Shown piece by piece: positions 16,128 through 23,093 of a stretch of DNA of 64,000 nt. The position numbers and the translations under genes were made by a program. The DNA comes from JABCYV01 sp963696025 (GTDB taxonomy: Bacteria; Acidobacteriota; Terriglobia; Terriglobales; Acidobacteriaceae): contig CAVOII010000012.1 in NCBI GenBank assembly GCA_963696025.1, positions 248,001-312,000 of the forward strand, written 5' to 3'. Every line of letters starts with the position of its first letter. Position 1 is the stretch's first letter. A model generated the notes under the pieces. The model was given only the letters and a program-made list of their open reading frames with translations, did no database searches and was not told where the DNA came from.

Positions 16128-16580
16128 ATGGACATGACATGGGTGACCGGCCGGATCGCGGTCGGTGGAGGAATTTGGACAGCCGATAACATGGCGGCGG
16201 TGGCACGAGCCGGAGTGACGCACATCCTGGACATGCAGATCGAATTTGACGATACGGTGCTGGCCGAGCCCCACGGCATCACGGTTTTGTGGAACCCGAT
16301 CGATGACGACTTCCAGGTCAAGCCACCGGAAGTCTTCCAGTATGGAGTGGACTTTGCCCTCGAGGCGCTTGATCACGATGGCACGAAATTGTTTATCCAC
16401 TGCGCTGCCGGCGTACACCGCGCGCCAATGATGGCATTGGCAGTGCTTTGCTCGTTGAGCTGGCAGATGAAAGACGCCATGGAGCTGATTCAGGCACGGC
16501 GTCCAGTAGTGGATTTCGCCGATGTGTACGTGCGCAGCGTCGAGCGATTCCTGGAGTTGCAGGTAAAAGCCGAGCGCTAG
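16128..16580 (+). CDS. Dual-specificity-type protein tyrosine phosphatase
   Basis: A 150-residue cytoplasmic phosphatase from ATG 16128; an in-frame upstream extension to 16029 is unlikely because it reads like intergenic sequence. The P-loop FIHCAAGVHRAP gives Cys92 and Arg98 of the HCx5R motif, and a WNPIDDDF loop (Asp59-61) supplies the general acid. The compact N-terminal WVTGRIAVGGGIW is typical of the small DSP family. Substrate could be a phosphoprotein or another phospho-ester. It appears monocistronic. Confidence 0.85.
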   Translation: MDMTWVTGRIAVGGGIWTADNMAAVARAGVTHILDMQIEFDDTVLAEPHGITVLWNPIDDDFQVKPPEVFQYGVDFALEALDHDGTKLFIHCAAGVHRAPMMALAVLCSLSWQMKDAMELIQARRPVVDFADVYVRSVERFLELQVKAER

Positions 16581-16776
16581 AAGATCGGGCTCTCGGTCTC
16601 GGGCTTCAGTGTTTGAGTTCCAAGTCGGAGTGGACCACCACCCGAAAGAAGTTCGATTAATCCAAAACCACATTGAAACGGCTTTCTGCTTATTCTCGTT
16701 CGTCGGAGAAGCGGGGAATGCCTGCGCAAAATCGAGACGATGATGCGATACTTGGCCAACTTTCGATGAGGGGCAA

Positions 16777-16925
16777 ATGAGCAACGGAGGAGATATGTTC
16801 GACCCGCATCGCCCACTGGGGCGGCTTTTCTACGTGCTGCTTGTTGTGCTGATGACGCTGCCGTCGTCACAGGCACAAAGCCCCGGGACCACGACGATTA
16901 ACGATATTGTACACCGCGCAGACGA
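16777..16925 (+). pseudogene. 5' remnant of a secreted acidobacterial protein
   Basis: A start region with good ribosome sites (ATG 16777 after GAGGGG, or ATG 16795 after GGAGG) leads into a clear signal peptide (LFYVLLVVLMTLPSSQAQ) and then TTTINDIVHRAD. This resembles, from memory, the first strand of a family of secreted proteins whose next residues would be G-T-P-x-x-G. That continuation is absent; after about 16925 the frame continues only as antisense of the E2 gene. I read it as a truncated gene. The frame stays open to 17700, but that part is a shadow. Confidence 0.45.
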
Positions 16926-16965
16926 ATGCCTGAACGCGTCGATCTGGGCCAAGACACAGCAGTCG

Positions 16966-18285
16966 TTATCCGACTTCTTCGCTCCAGTTCTCCAGCGTCT
17001 TCTTCATCAGCGCCATGAACTGATCTGCGATGGCGCCATCGATGAGACGGTGATCGTAACCGAGCGTCAGATGAACCAGGGAACGGATGGCTATGGAATC
17101 GTTGCCCTGATCGTCGGTGACTACGACTGGCGCCTTAGAAATTCCACCTACCCCGAGGATTGCGGAGTTGGGTTGGTTAATGATGGGCAGCCCGAACACA
17201 GCGCCGAACTGGCCAGGATTGGTGACCGTGAAGGTCGAACCTTCTACTTCTTCCGGCTTAAGCTTCTTCGAGCGGGCACGCTCGCCCAGATCGGTGATGC
17301 CGCGTTGCAGGCCGAGGAAGTTGAGCTCGTCGGCGTTCTTCAGAACCGGCACAATCAAGCCCCAGTCGAGAGCGACCGCAATGCCCACGTTGACGTGGCG
17401 ATGATAGCGGATGTTCTCGCCTTCAATCGAAGCGTTGACGATGGGGAATTGCTGCAATGCGATGATGGCCGCGCGCACGAAAAAAGGCATGAAGGTGAGG
17501 CGCGCGCCGTGACGCTGCTCGAAACCAGACTTCATTTTGTTGCGCAATTGCACAATCCGTGTGATGTCGACTTCGAACATCGCGTGGACGTGAGCGCTGG
17601 TACGGCGGGATTCGATCATGCGCTGGGCAATGATCTTGCGCATCTGGGTCATGGGCACCAGATCGCCGGGAATAGCGGCGGGCGCGAGCAAAGGAGCTGA
17701 CTTTGCCGAAGCAGCTGGTGACGCGATCGCGGACGCGGTGGCGGCCGTAGAGGCGGCCGCAGACGAGGAGGGCTGGCTCTTCTCCAGAAAGGCCATGATG
17801 TCCTGCTTGGTGATGCGGCCGCCCAGTCCGCTGCCAGTCACCTGCGAGAGATTCACATTGTTCTCGCGAGCAATTTTGCGCACCAGGGGGGAAGAGCGGG
17901 CGTGGTCCTCCTCCTCGTGAGGAAACTCAATTACTTCTTTGCGCTCGGGCGCAGGAGGAGCTTGGGCCGCAATACCTTCTTTCTTTTCCGACGTTGCTGG
18001 CGCTGGAGCCGTCTGTGCTGGCTTGGCAGCGGGTTTTGCCGCTTCGCCGTCAGCGGCGATAGTGCCGACCACAGTATTGACCTGAACGGTGGCGCCTTCG
18101 GCAACTTTAATGTCCTGCAAGACTCCAGAGGCGGGCGCCGGAATTTCAGCGTCGACTTTATCGGTGGAAATTTCAAATAGCGGCTCGTCGCGCTGCACTT
18201 TGTCCCCGGGCTTCTTCAGCCACTTGGTGATGGTTCCTTCGAAGATCGATTCGCCCATCTGAGGCATGACGATTTCAGTCGGCAT
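16966..18285 (-). CDS. Dihydrolipoamide acyltransferase (E2) of a 2-oxoacid dehydrogenase complex
   Basis: A 439-residue E2, start preceded by GGGAAGGGAA. Residues 1-78 form the lipoyl domain with the lipoylation site EISTDKVDAEI (Lys43). A Pro/Ala linker (85-120), the peripheral-subunit-binding domain (SSPLVRKIARENNVNLSQV, near 130-165), a second Ala/Ser linker and the catalytic domain (about 205-439) follow. The catalytic motif YDHRLIDGA is near the C-terminus. It transfers the acyl group from lipoamide to CoA. The neighbours E1-beta, E1-alpha, lipB and lpdA on the same strand supply the rest of the complex. Pyruvate versus branched-chain substrate cannot be decided by eye. Confidence 0.93.
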   Translation of the reverse strand: MPTEIVMPQMGESIFEGTITKWLKKPGDKVQRDEPLFEISTDKVDAEIPAPASGVLQDIKVAEGATVQVNTVVGTIAADGEAAKPAAKPAQTAPAPATSEKKEGIAAQAPPAPERKEVIEFPHEEEDHARSSPLVRKIARENNVNLSQVTGSGLGGRITKQDIMAFLEKSQPSSSAAASTAATASAIASPAASAKSAPLLAPAAIPGDLVPMTQMRKIIAQRMIESRRTSAHVHAMFEVDITRIVQLRNKMKSGFEQRHGARLTFMPFFVRAAIIALQQFPIVNASIEGENIRYHRHVNVGIAVALDWGLIVPVLKNADELNFLGLQRGITDLGERARSKKLKPEEVEGSTFTVTNPGQFGAVFGLPIINQPNSAILGVGGISKAPVVVTDDQGNDSIAIRSLVHLTLGYDHRLIDGAIADQFMALMKKTLENWSEEVG

Positions 18286-18381
18286 AATTCCCTTCCCCGC
18301 GCGCCTAGTGAAGAATTCGGGGCCAGACGCAATCTTAGATTATATATAACGCGGAGCGTATGTAAGGCGACCCGAGCGAAC

Positions 18382-18933
18382 TCAATCCTGGTGCTTGCTT
18401 TCCGAACCTTCGGTCGGCGGTGCCGCCCCAAAGGATTTCTTCCAGTAATCCTGCACTCCCGGAGGCAGCTTTTGGATCCGGGAGAGAAAAGCGGTGACTT
18501 TCCACATAGCCGGTTCGGTCAAGGCCTGGTTCCACGCTGGCATACCGGTGTAGCGCATGCCAGTGCGAATTGTGTAATAGATGTGCCACTCGGGATCATC
18601 AAGCGGATCGATGATGATCTGCGGCGGTGGCGGGTATAGGGACTTTTCCAACAGGGCCGGTTTATTGTCGAGCGTGCCATGGCAGACGGAACAGTTCATG
18701 GTGTAGATCTTCATGCCTTCGATAAGGTTGTCATCGGTGGGAGGCACAGGATTGGTCGTGCGCGGAGCGTGGCGTTCCATGGAGGCGTCCATGGCGGTAT
18801 TGGCGATGCGCTGCTCCCAACGGGGCGGAGTGGCGTCCGCGTTCGTGGGCAGAAAACCGAGGAAGGCGAAGGCTAACCCGCCGACAGCAAGTACCACCAA
18901 GGTAATGATGACTCCGAGAATGAAATTGCGCAT
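18382..18933 (-). CDS. Membrane-anchored c-type cytochrome
   Basis: A 183-residue protein with GGAGGGGAA before the ATG. An uncleaved N-terminal anchor (FILGVIITLVVLAVGGLAFAF) is followed by a periplasmic domain with a single haem site MNCSVCHG near residue 80 and a candidate axial Met in TGMRYTGMPAW. The C-terminal sequence MWKVTAFLSRIQKLPPGV fits cytochrome c class I (cbb3 type CccP-like). It lies between the E2 and E1-beta genes of the dehydrogenase module, so it may be cotranscribed, though no functional link to that complex is known. Confidence 0.88.
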   Translation of the reverse strand: MRNFILGVIITLVVLAVGGLAFAFLGFLPTNADATPPRWEQRIANTAMDASMERHAPRTTNPVPPTDDNLIEGMKIYTMNCSVCHGTLDNKPALLEKSLYPPPPQIIIDPLDDPEWHIYYTIRTGMRYTGMPAWNQALTEPAMWKVTAFLSRIQKLPPGVQDYWKKSFGAAPPTEGSESKHQD

Positions 18934-18976
18934 TTCCCCTCCGATGTCAGTTTGTCCTTCGAAGTGCGGCTACGGA

Positions 18977-19219
18977 TTAATCCAGCGGCGCGGTATGGCG
19001 CAAGATGGCAAGGGCATCCTGGGCATCTGATTCGCGCACCTGCAGTTTGATCCCCCCGAGTATATGCGAATGCCAGCCTCCAATACGAAGCATGTTCTCA
19101 TCTTGAGCGAAGCATTCGATATCCGCTGATTCGAGCCGGGCGCGCGCCAACAGAAATTCTGGCTGGCTGTGAAAGGTGGCGATGGTGACCAGGGCCTCGT
19201 GCATTTGAGGCTCTTGCAT
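18977..19219 (-). CDS. DUF2007-type small protein
   Basis: An 80-residue protein whose start is 5 bases after the E1-beta stop; ATG 19204 is an alternative start. The pattern LVTIATFHSQPEFLLARARL, ESADIECFAQDEN, then GGIKLQVRESDAQDALAIL is that of DUF2007, a ferredoxin-like fold said to have a signalling role and related to PII-like binding domains. No catalytic residues. Likely cotranscribed with the E1-beta gene. Confidence 0.8.
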   Translation of the reverse strand: MQEPQMHEALVTIATFHSQPEFLLARARLESADIECFAQDENMLRIGGWHSHILGGIKLQVRESDAQDALAILRHTAPLD

Positions 19220-19224
19220 AGCTG

Positions 19225-20211
19225 TTAATAGGCCGCCAGCCGACGAACTTCCCGCACCACATCGCTCACCTTGGGCAGAAAATATTCTTCCTGCGGCGGC
19301 GAGAAGGGTACGGGCGAATCCTGTGCTGTGATGCGAATGATGGGCCCATCGAGGTCGTCGAATGCTTCTTCGTTGATGATGGCGGCGATTTCGCCAGCGA
19401 TGCCTCCGGTACGGATATCCTCATGCAGGAGGATGACTTTGTTGGTCTTGCGCACCGTTGCGGCGATGGCCTCACGGTCGAGCGGGGATAGGGTTCGAAG
19501 ATCGAGAATCTCAAGATCGATTCCTTCTTTCGCCAGGAGTTCAGCCGCTTCGAGCGCGGTGTACACCATGGCTGCATAAGTAATGATGCTGAGATTCCGG
19601 CCTTCGCGAGCGATGCGGGCTTTGCCCAGCGGGACGACGTAATCTTCCGCCGGCACCTCCTCTTTGATGCGGCGATAGAGATATTTGTGCTCGAAGAAAA
19701 TGACCGGGTTGTTGTCGCGGATGGCAGTTTTAATGAGGCCTTTGGCGTCGTAGGCGCTAGCCGGACAGACGACCTTCAGCCCGGGAGCGTGGACGAACCA
19801 CATCTCCGGATTCTGCGAATGGAAAGGACCGCCGTGGACATTGCCGCCGCTAGGTCCGCGGATGACCAGCGGGGCGGGCGCGCCCCAACGGTAGTGGCTC
19901 TTGGCAACCATGTTGACGATCTGATTGAAGGCGCAGCCGATGAAGTCCATGAACTGGAACTCGGCGACGGGACGCATGCCAGTGAGCGAAGCGCCGAAAG
20001 CCGCACCGACTATGGCGGACTCTGCGATCGGCGTGTCGATGACGCGCTCGGGACCGAAGCGGTTGATAAAGCCATCGGTGACTTTAAACGCGCCGCCGTA
20101 GATGCCGATGTCCTCGCCGAGACAGAAGACGGTGGGGTCGCGCTCCATCTCCTCCCAGATTCCCTGGCGGATAGCTTCGAGATAGGTGAGGGCGGGCATA
20201 GAATTTCTCAT
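19225..20211 (-). CDS. 2-oxoacid dehydrogenase E1 component, beta subunit
   Basis: A 328-residue thiamine-diphosphate enzyme subunit. Visible family motifs: FCLGEDIGIYGGAFKVTDGF near 30-50, DTPIAESAIVGAAFGAS near 80-96 and EFQFMDFIGCAFNQIVNM. RGPSGGNVHGGPFHSQNPE carries the conserved His residues, and EVLDLRTLSPLD-like (LEILDLRTLSPLDREAI) marks the C-terminal transketolase domain. With the alpha subunit it decarboxylates the 2-oxoacid and acylates lipoyl-E2. The ATG at 20211 overlaps the stop of a GIY-YIG remnant; ATG 20199 (MPALTYLEAI) is an equally likely start. The alpha gene lies 540 bases upstream rather than adjacent. Confidence 0.93.
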   Translation of the reverse strand: MRNSMPALTYLEAIRQGIWEEMERDPTVFCLGEDIGIYGGAFKVTDGFINRFGPERVIDTPIAESAIVGAAFGASLTGMRPVAEFQFMDFIGCAFNQIVNMVAKSHYRWGAPAPLVIRGPSGGNVHGGPFHSQNPEMWFVHAPGLKVVCPASAYDAKGLIKTAIRDNNPVIFFEHKYLYRRIKEEVPAEDYVVPLGKARIAREGRNLSIITYAAMVYTALEAAELLAKEGIDLEILDLRTLSPLDREAIAATVRKTNKVILLHEDIRTGGIAGEIAAIINEEAFDDLDGPIIRITAQDSPVPFSPPQEEYFLPKVSDVVREVRRLAAY

Positions 20212-20621
20212 CTTAGATTAAAGCTGGGCACCGATACGATGGATGATGGATGAGAGTACAGGGTCCTTCGACTCGCATTGCCCTTTACGAAGCAAACGGG
20301 CGCCGCAGTCGAGGGACCTTGTGTTTCATACCATTCGGAAGCGAGGTCCTCCCAGCTTGGGTTCGTCGTTTCAATTAATCTCTCCTTCTTTCTCTGCGCC
20401 AGCCCTTCAATTGCTTTTCGTGGCCAATGGCTTTATAGACATCGTCGAAGCTTTCCCAGTATACGAGGTGGACGGCGTTGTAGTCGCCGGTGAAACCCTA
20501 AAAACTATGGTTTTTGTGCTGCCAGACGCGCTTGCGTAGGTTGGTTGGTCAGGCCGATGTAGAGAGCGCGGCGAGAAACGCTTTGCATGATGTAAACGTA
20601 GAAGTGGTACTCGCGGCGCAT
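20208..20621 (-). pseudogene. GIY-YIG nuclease-family gene, broken by a frameshift and a stop
   Basis: Starting at ATG 20621 the frame reads MRREYHFYVYIMQSVSRRAL and YIGLTN, the GIY-YIG motif of small UhbQ/YhbQ-like proteins. After GLTN a one-base shift (within the repeated AACCAACC) is needed to continue NLRKRVWQHKNHSF, then an in-frame TAG replaces the expected Lys, then GFTGDYNAVHLVYWESFDDV, YKAIGHEKQLKGWRREKKE and PSWEDLASEW continue normally. The C-terminal extension is written by a palindromic repeat (20262-20319), and the frame ends overlapping the E1-beta ATG. Inserted between the alpha and beta genes of the dehydrogenase module. Confidence 0.8.
20262..20319 (+). repeat. Palindromic repeat, variant of the CCTTCGACT family
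   Basis: GGTCCTTCGACT at the left pairs with AGTCGAGGGACC at the right, with GCATTGCCC...AAACGGGCG inside. It differs from the other copies in having the left end repeated in inverted form at the right instead of GCTCAGGATGACA. It encodes the tail of the GIY-YIG remnant. Confidence 0.6.
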
Positions 20622-20642
20622 TGCTGGCTCCGGGAAAGCACC

Positions 20643-20703
20643 AGATCCTTCGACTGGCTTTGCCGTTTGCGAAACAAACGGCCAAACTCGCTCAGGATGG
20701 CAG
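20643..20703 (+). repeat. Palindromic repeat of the CCTTCGACT...GCTCAGGAT family
   Basis: Conserved ends AGATCCTTCGACT and CTCGCTCAGGATGGCA enclose a private hairpin, TTTGCCGTTTG / CAAACGGCcAAA around CGAAA. It lies just upstream of the GIY-YIG remnant. Confidence 0.75.
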
Positions 20704-20750
20704 AAGTAGCGAGCATGCCACTTTCCAAGAGCCCATGTCTGTGACGGATA

Positions 20751-22043
20751 TCACTTCAAATGCACTGCAGCTTCTGAACGCTTGGGGCCACTGGATCCTG
20801 CATTCACTTTTGGCATTCCATATTTCGGCTTGATCTCGTGGCAGCCGTCTGCACAATACACGCCACCGGCGGCGGATTTCGGTTCCGGCATGGGTGAGGC
20901 GACGGCGAAGTCACGGTCTTCTTCAAGAGATTGCTCTACATCCGAGATTAGCCGGGCATTCTCTTGCGCCGTCAGCCACTTCTTTGTATTTATCAGATAA
21001 TTTTCGAAGCGCGCGATAGGATCACGCTTGCGCCAGTAGTCGAAGAGCGGCTTGGGGACGTATTCGGCGGCGTCGTGGATGGCGTGGCCTTTCATGCGCA
21101 TCATTTTGGCTTCGATCAGGGTGGGGCCCTGGCTACGTCGGGCGCGTTCGCAGGCTTCGTGGGCGGCGTCATAGACCTGGCAGGCGTCGGTGCCGTCAAC
21201 GACCACGCCGGGGACACCGTATGCAATAGCGCGCTCAGCGAGGTCTTTGATGTGGAACTGCATGTCCGCGGGCGTCGAGTAGGCCCAGAGATTATTTTCA
21301 ACGATGAGCACCAAGCCGAGATTTTGCACGGCAGCGAAGTTGATGCCCTCATAAGTGACGCCGGTGGACTGACCGCCGTCCCCAATGTAAGTCATAGCCG
21401 CGATGTTGCGTCCCTGGAGACGCGCGCCCAGGGCGACACCGGCGAGCACGGGAATGAGATCACCGAGAGTCGAGATGGGTGCGGCCACGTTGCGCTGGTG
21501 AATGTCTCCGAAGTGGGAGGACGCGTCGCGACCCTTGGTGGGTGAGTCGGCCTTCGCCATGTATTGCATCATGATGTCGCGCGCGGAGAAACCGCGGACC
21601 AGAAGTGAGCCCTGATTGCGAATCATGGGCGCAAGCCAGTCGTCTTTCTGAAGAGCATAGGCCGAAGCGCAAGAGCAAGCTTCCTGACCGAGGCCGAAGT
21701 ACACGCCACCTACGACTTTGCCCTGCTTATAAAGATTCTCCAGCGCTGTTTCCATTTTGCGATTGAGAAGCATCCAGCGATAGATCTCGAGGCATTGTTT
21801 CTGACTGAGATATTTCGAATCGCGGATAGGAGGAACGGGCGCGGAGAGATCGCCTTTGACTTCGTAGTGGACTTCGTCGCCTTTGCGGACCTGGCGGACG
21901 GTGAAATTCGGTTTCTCCAGGCGGTAGTCGGGGATGGTATAGGTGCGCAGGTTTGATAAGGGACGCCGGCCGCCATTCGGGTTAGGCTTGCTCGCGATTC
22001 GCTGGTTTCGTTTTTTAGCCATGCGCGGTTTGGTAATCTCCAT
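20751..22043 (-). CDS. 2-oxoacid dehydrogenase E1 component, alpha subunit
   Basis: Thiamine-diphosphate-binding subunit. The open frame reaches 22082, but ATG 22043 (MEITKPRMAKKRN) or 22022 are more likely starts. A basic N-terminal extension of about 50 residues precedes the core. The TPP motif runs from GDGGQSTGVTYEGINFAAV to VENNLWAY (GDG...NN). GQEACSCASAYALQKDDWL and RDASSHFGDIHQRNVA are the conserved active-site loops and EAKMMRMKGHAIHDAAEYV the phosphorylation-loop region. The last 40 residues (CADGCHEIKPKYGMPK) are an unusual tail. It lies directly downstream of lipB. Confidence 0.92.
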   Translation of the reverse strand: MEITKPRMAKKRNQRIASKPNPNGGRRPLSNLRTYTIPDYRLEKPNFTVRQVRKGDEVHYEVKGDLSAPVPPIRDSKYLSQKQCLEIYRWMLLNRKMETALENLYKQGKVVGGVYFGLGQEACSCASAYALQKDDWLAPMIRNQGSLLVRGFSARDIMMQYMAKADSPTKGRDASSHFGDIHQRNVAAPISTLGDLIPVLAGVALGARLQGRNIAAMTYIGDGGQSTGVTYEGINFAAVQNLGLVLIVENNLWAYSTPADMQFHIKDLAERAIAYGVPGVVVDGTDACQVYDAAHEACERARRSQGPTLIEAKMMRMKGHAIHDAAEYVPKPLFDYWRKRDPIARFENYLINTKKWLTAQENARLISDVEQSLEEDRDFAVASPMPEPKSAAGGVYCADGCHEIKPKYGMPKVNAGSSGPKRSEAAVHLK

Positions 22044-22098
22044 CCTAACGCCAAGGAGAGTTTCTGTCGCGGGCGAGAGCACCTCACTTCGCTCGGCT

Positions 22099-22130
22099 GG
22101 ACAGGCGAGGACGCCCGTCCCTACACGAGC
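22099..22130 (+). repeat. Half copy of the GGCGAGGACGCCCG repeat family
   Basis: GGCGAGGACGCCCGTCCCTACA matches one arm of the large inverted repeat at 59560-59636. It fills the gap between lipB and the E1-alpha gene. Confidence 0.55.
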
Positions 22131-22133
22131 AGT

Positions 22134-22991
22134 TCATGCCCAGAATGTATCTTCTTCTCCATGCAGCTTGCGCAGTTCTGCAGGAGGCTTTACGGGCACG
22201 CCGACAGAATGGCCCAGAAGGTCCTCTAAACTTTCCAACCAAAGGATCTGGCTTTGGAAAACAGTGCCAAAGTTGCGTGAAACGGAGTGGGCTACATCCT
22301 GCATCGGAATCGACTTGTCCAATTCTTTCGCCATGGAAGTGACCGGCTTTGTTGTGATCCCGCAAGGAATGATGAGGTCGAAGAAGCTGAGGTCGGGATC
22401 CACGTTGAGCGCAAAACCGTGAGAGGTGACGCCGCGGGATATGTGGACTCCGATGGCGGCGATCTTGGCTTCGCGCGAGAACACAAGCTCCCTCGACTCC
22501 GAGAGACGATCCGCTTGCGGATCGTCCTGCTTCGCTCGGGATGACAGAATGTTTGGTTCGATCCAGACGCCAGTGAGGCCGGGGATACGTTTGGTCGGAA
22601 TGGCGAAATCTTTGCAGGTACGGATGAGGATTTCTTCCAGACGGCGGACGTATTCGACCGCGCCGAGCGTCTTTCGTTTGCCATCTTCGGAGGAGAACCC
22701 ACGCAGATCGAAGATAGGATAGCCGACCAACTGGCTGGGGCCGTGGAAAGTGACGTCGCCGCCGCGGTCGCACTCGAAGACCTCGACACCGCGCTCCGAG
22801 AGAAGCTCCGGCGAAGCGAGTATGTTCGCCGTTTCGGCGTTGCGCCCAAGCGTGATGACTGGCGGGTGCTCGAGTAGCAGGAGGACATCGCCGATGCGGC
22901 CTTCCTTGCGCAGATCAACCAGGCGTTGCTGCAGGCGCAGGCCGGTGGCGTAATCGATCGCGCCGAGTTGGACGAGAGAGATCTCAGCCAC
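22134..22991 (-). CDS. lipB: Octanoyl-ACP:protein N-octanoyltransferase with an in-frame repeat insertion
   Basis: LipB transfers octanoyl groups from ACP to lipoyl domains, such as that of the nearby E2. Family motifs: LLLEHPPVITLGR (near 38-50), DRGGDVTFHGPSQLVGYPI, RIPGLTGVW, then AKIAAIGVHISRGVTSHGFA with the catalytic Lys176, and FFDLIIPCGI with the catalytic Cys210. Between GVWI (144) and EAKIAAIG (174) there are about 28 extra residues (NILSSRAKQDDPQADRLSES, then RELVFSR) absent from normal LipB. These are encoded by a palindromic repeat at 22487-22552. The frame stays open, so the enzyme may still fold with an extended loop just before the catalytic lysine. Confidence 0.92.
   Translation of the reverse strand: MAEISLVQLGAIDYATGLRLQQRLVDLRKEGRIGDVLLLLEHPPVITLGRNAETANILASPELLSERGVEVFECDRGGDVTFHGPSQLVGYPIFDLRGFSSEDGKRKTLGAVEYVRRLEEILIRTCKDFAIPTKRIPGLTGVWIEPNILSSRAKQDDPQADRLSESRELVFSREAKIAAIGVHISRGVTSHGFALNVDPDLSFFDLIIPCGITTKPVTSMAKELDKSIPMQDVAHSVSRNFGTVFQSQILWLESLEDLLGHSVGVPVKPPAELRKLHGEEDTFWA
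22487..22552 (+). repeat. Palindromic repeat inserted in frame within lipB
   Basis: Ends CTCCCTCGACT and TTCGCTCGGGATGACA match the dispersed family. The internal stem is GACGATCCGC-TT-GCGGATCGTC, a perfect 10-bp hairpin. It lies wholly inside the lipB coding sequence and preserves the frame. Confidence 0.85.
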
Positions 22992-23033
22992 AGATTTACA
23001 CTGGTCGCGTGGATCGAAAACTAAATTATTTCA

Positions 23034-23089
23034 CCACAGAGACACAGAGACCACCATTTTCCTGATTCTTTGTCTCTGTGCTTCAGTGG
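23034..23089. repeat. CACAGAGACACAGAGA inverted repeat between lpdA and lipB
   Basis: CCACAGAGACACAGAGA (23034-23050) pairs imperfectly with TCTTTGTCTCTGTGCTTCAG-TGG (23067-23089). This is a different palindromic family from the CCTTCGACT type. It could act as a terminator or RNA-stabilising hairpin after lpdA, whose stop is at 23094. Confidence 0.6.
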
Positions 23090-23093
23090 TAAT

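Noticed and set aside
16777..17700. 307-residue plus-strand open frame
   Set aside because: Beyond about 16925 it is exactly antisense to the E2 gene, whose motifs are complete; only the signal-peptide start is kept as a possible remnant.
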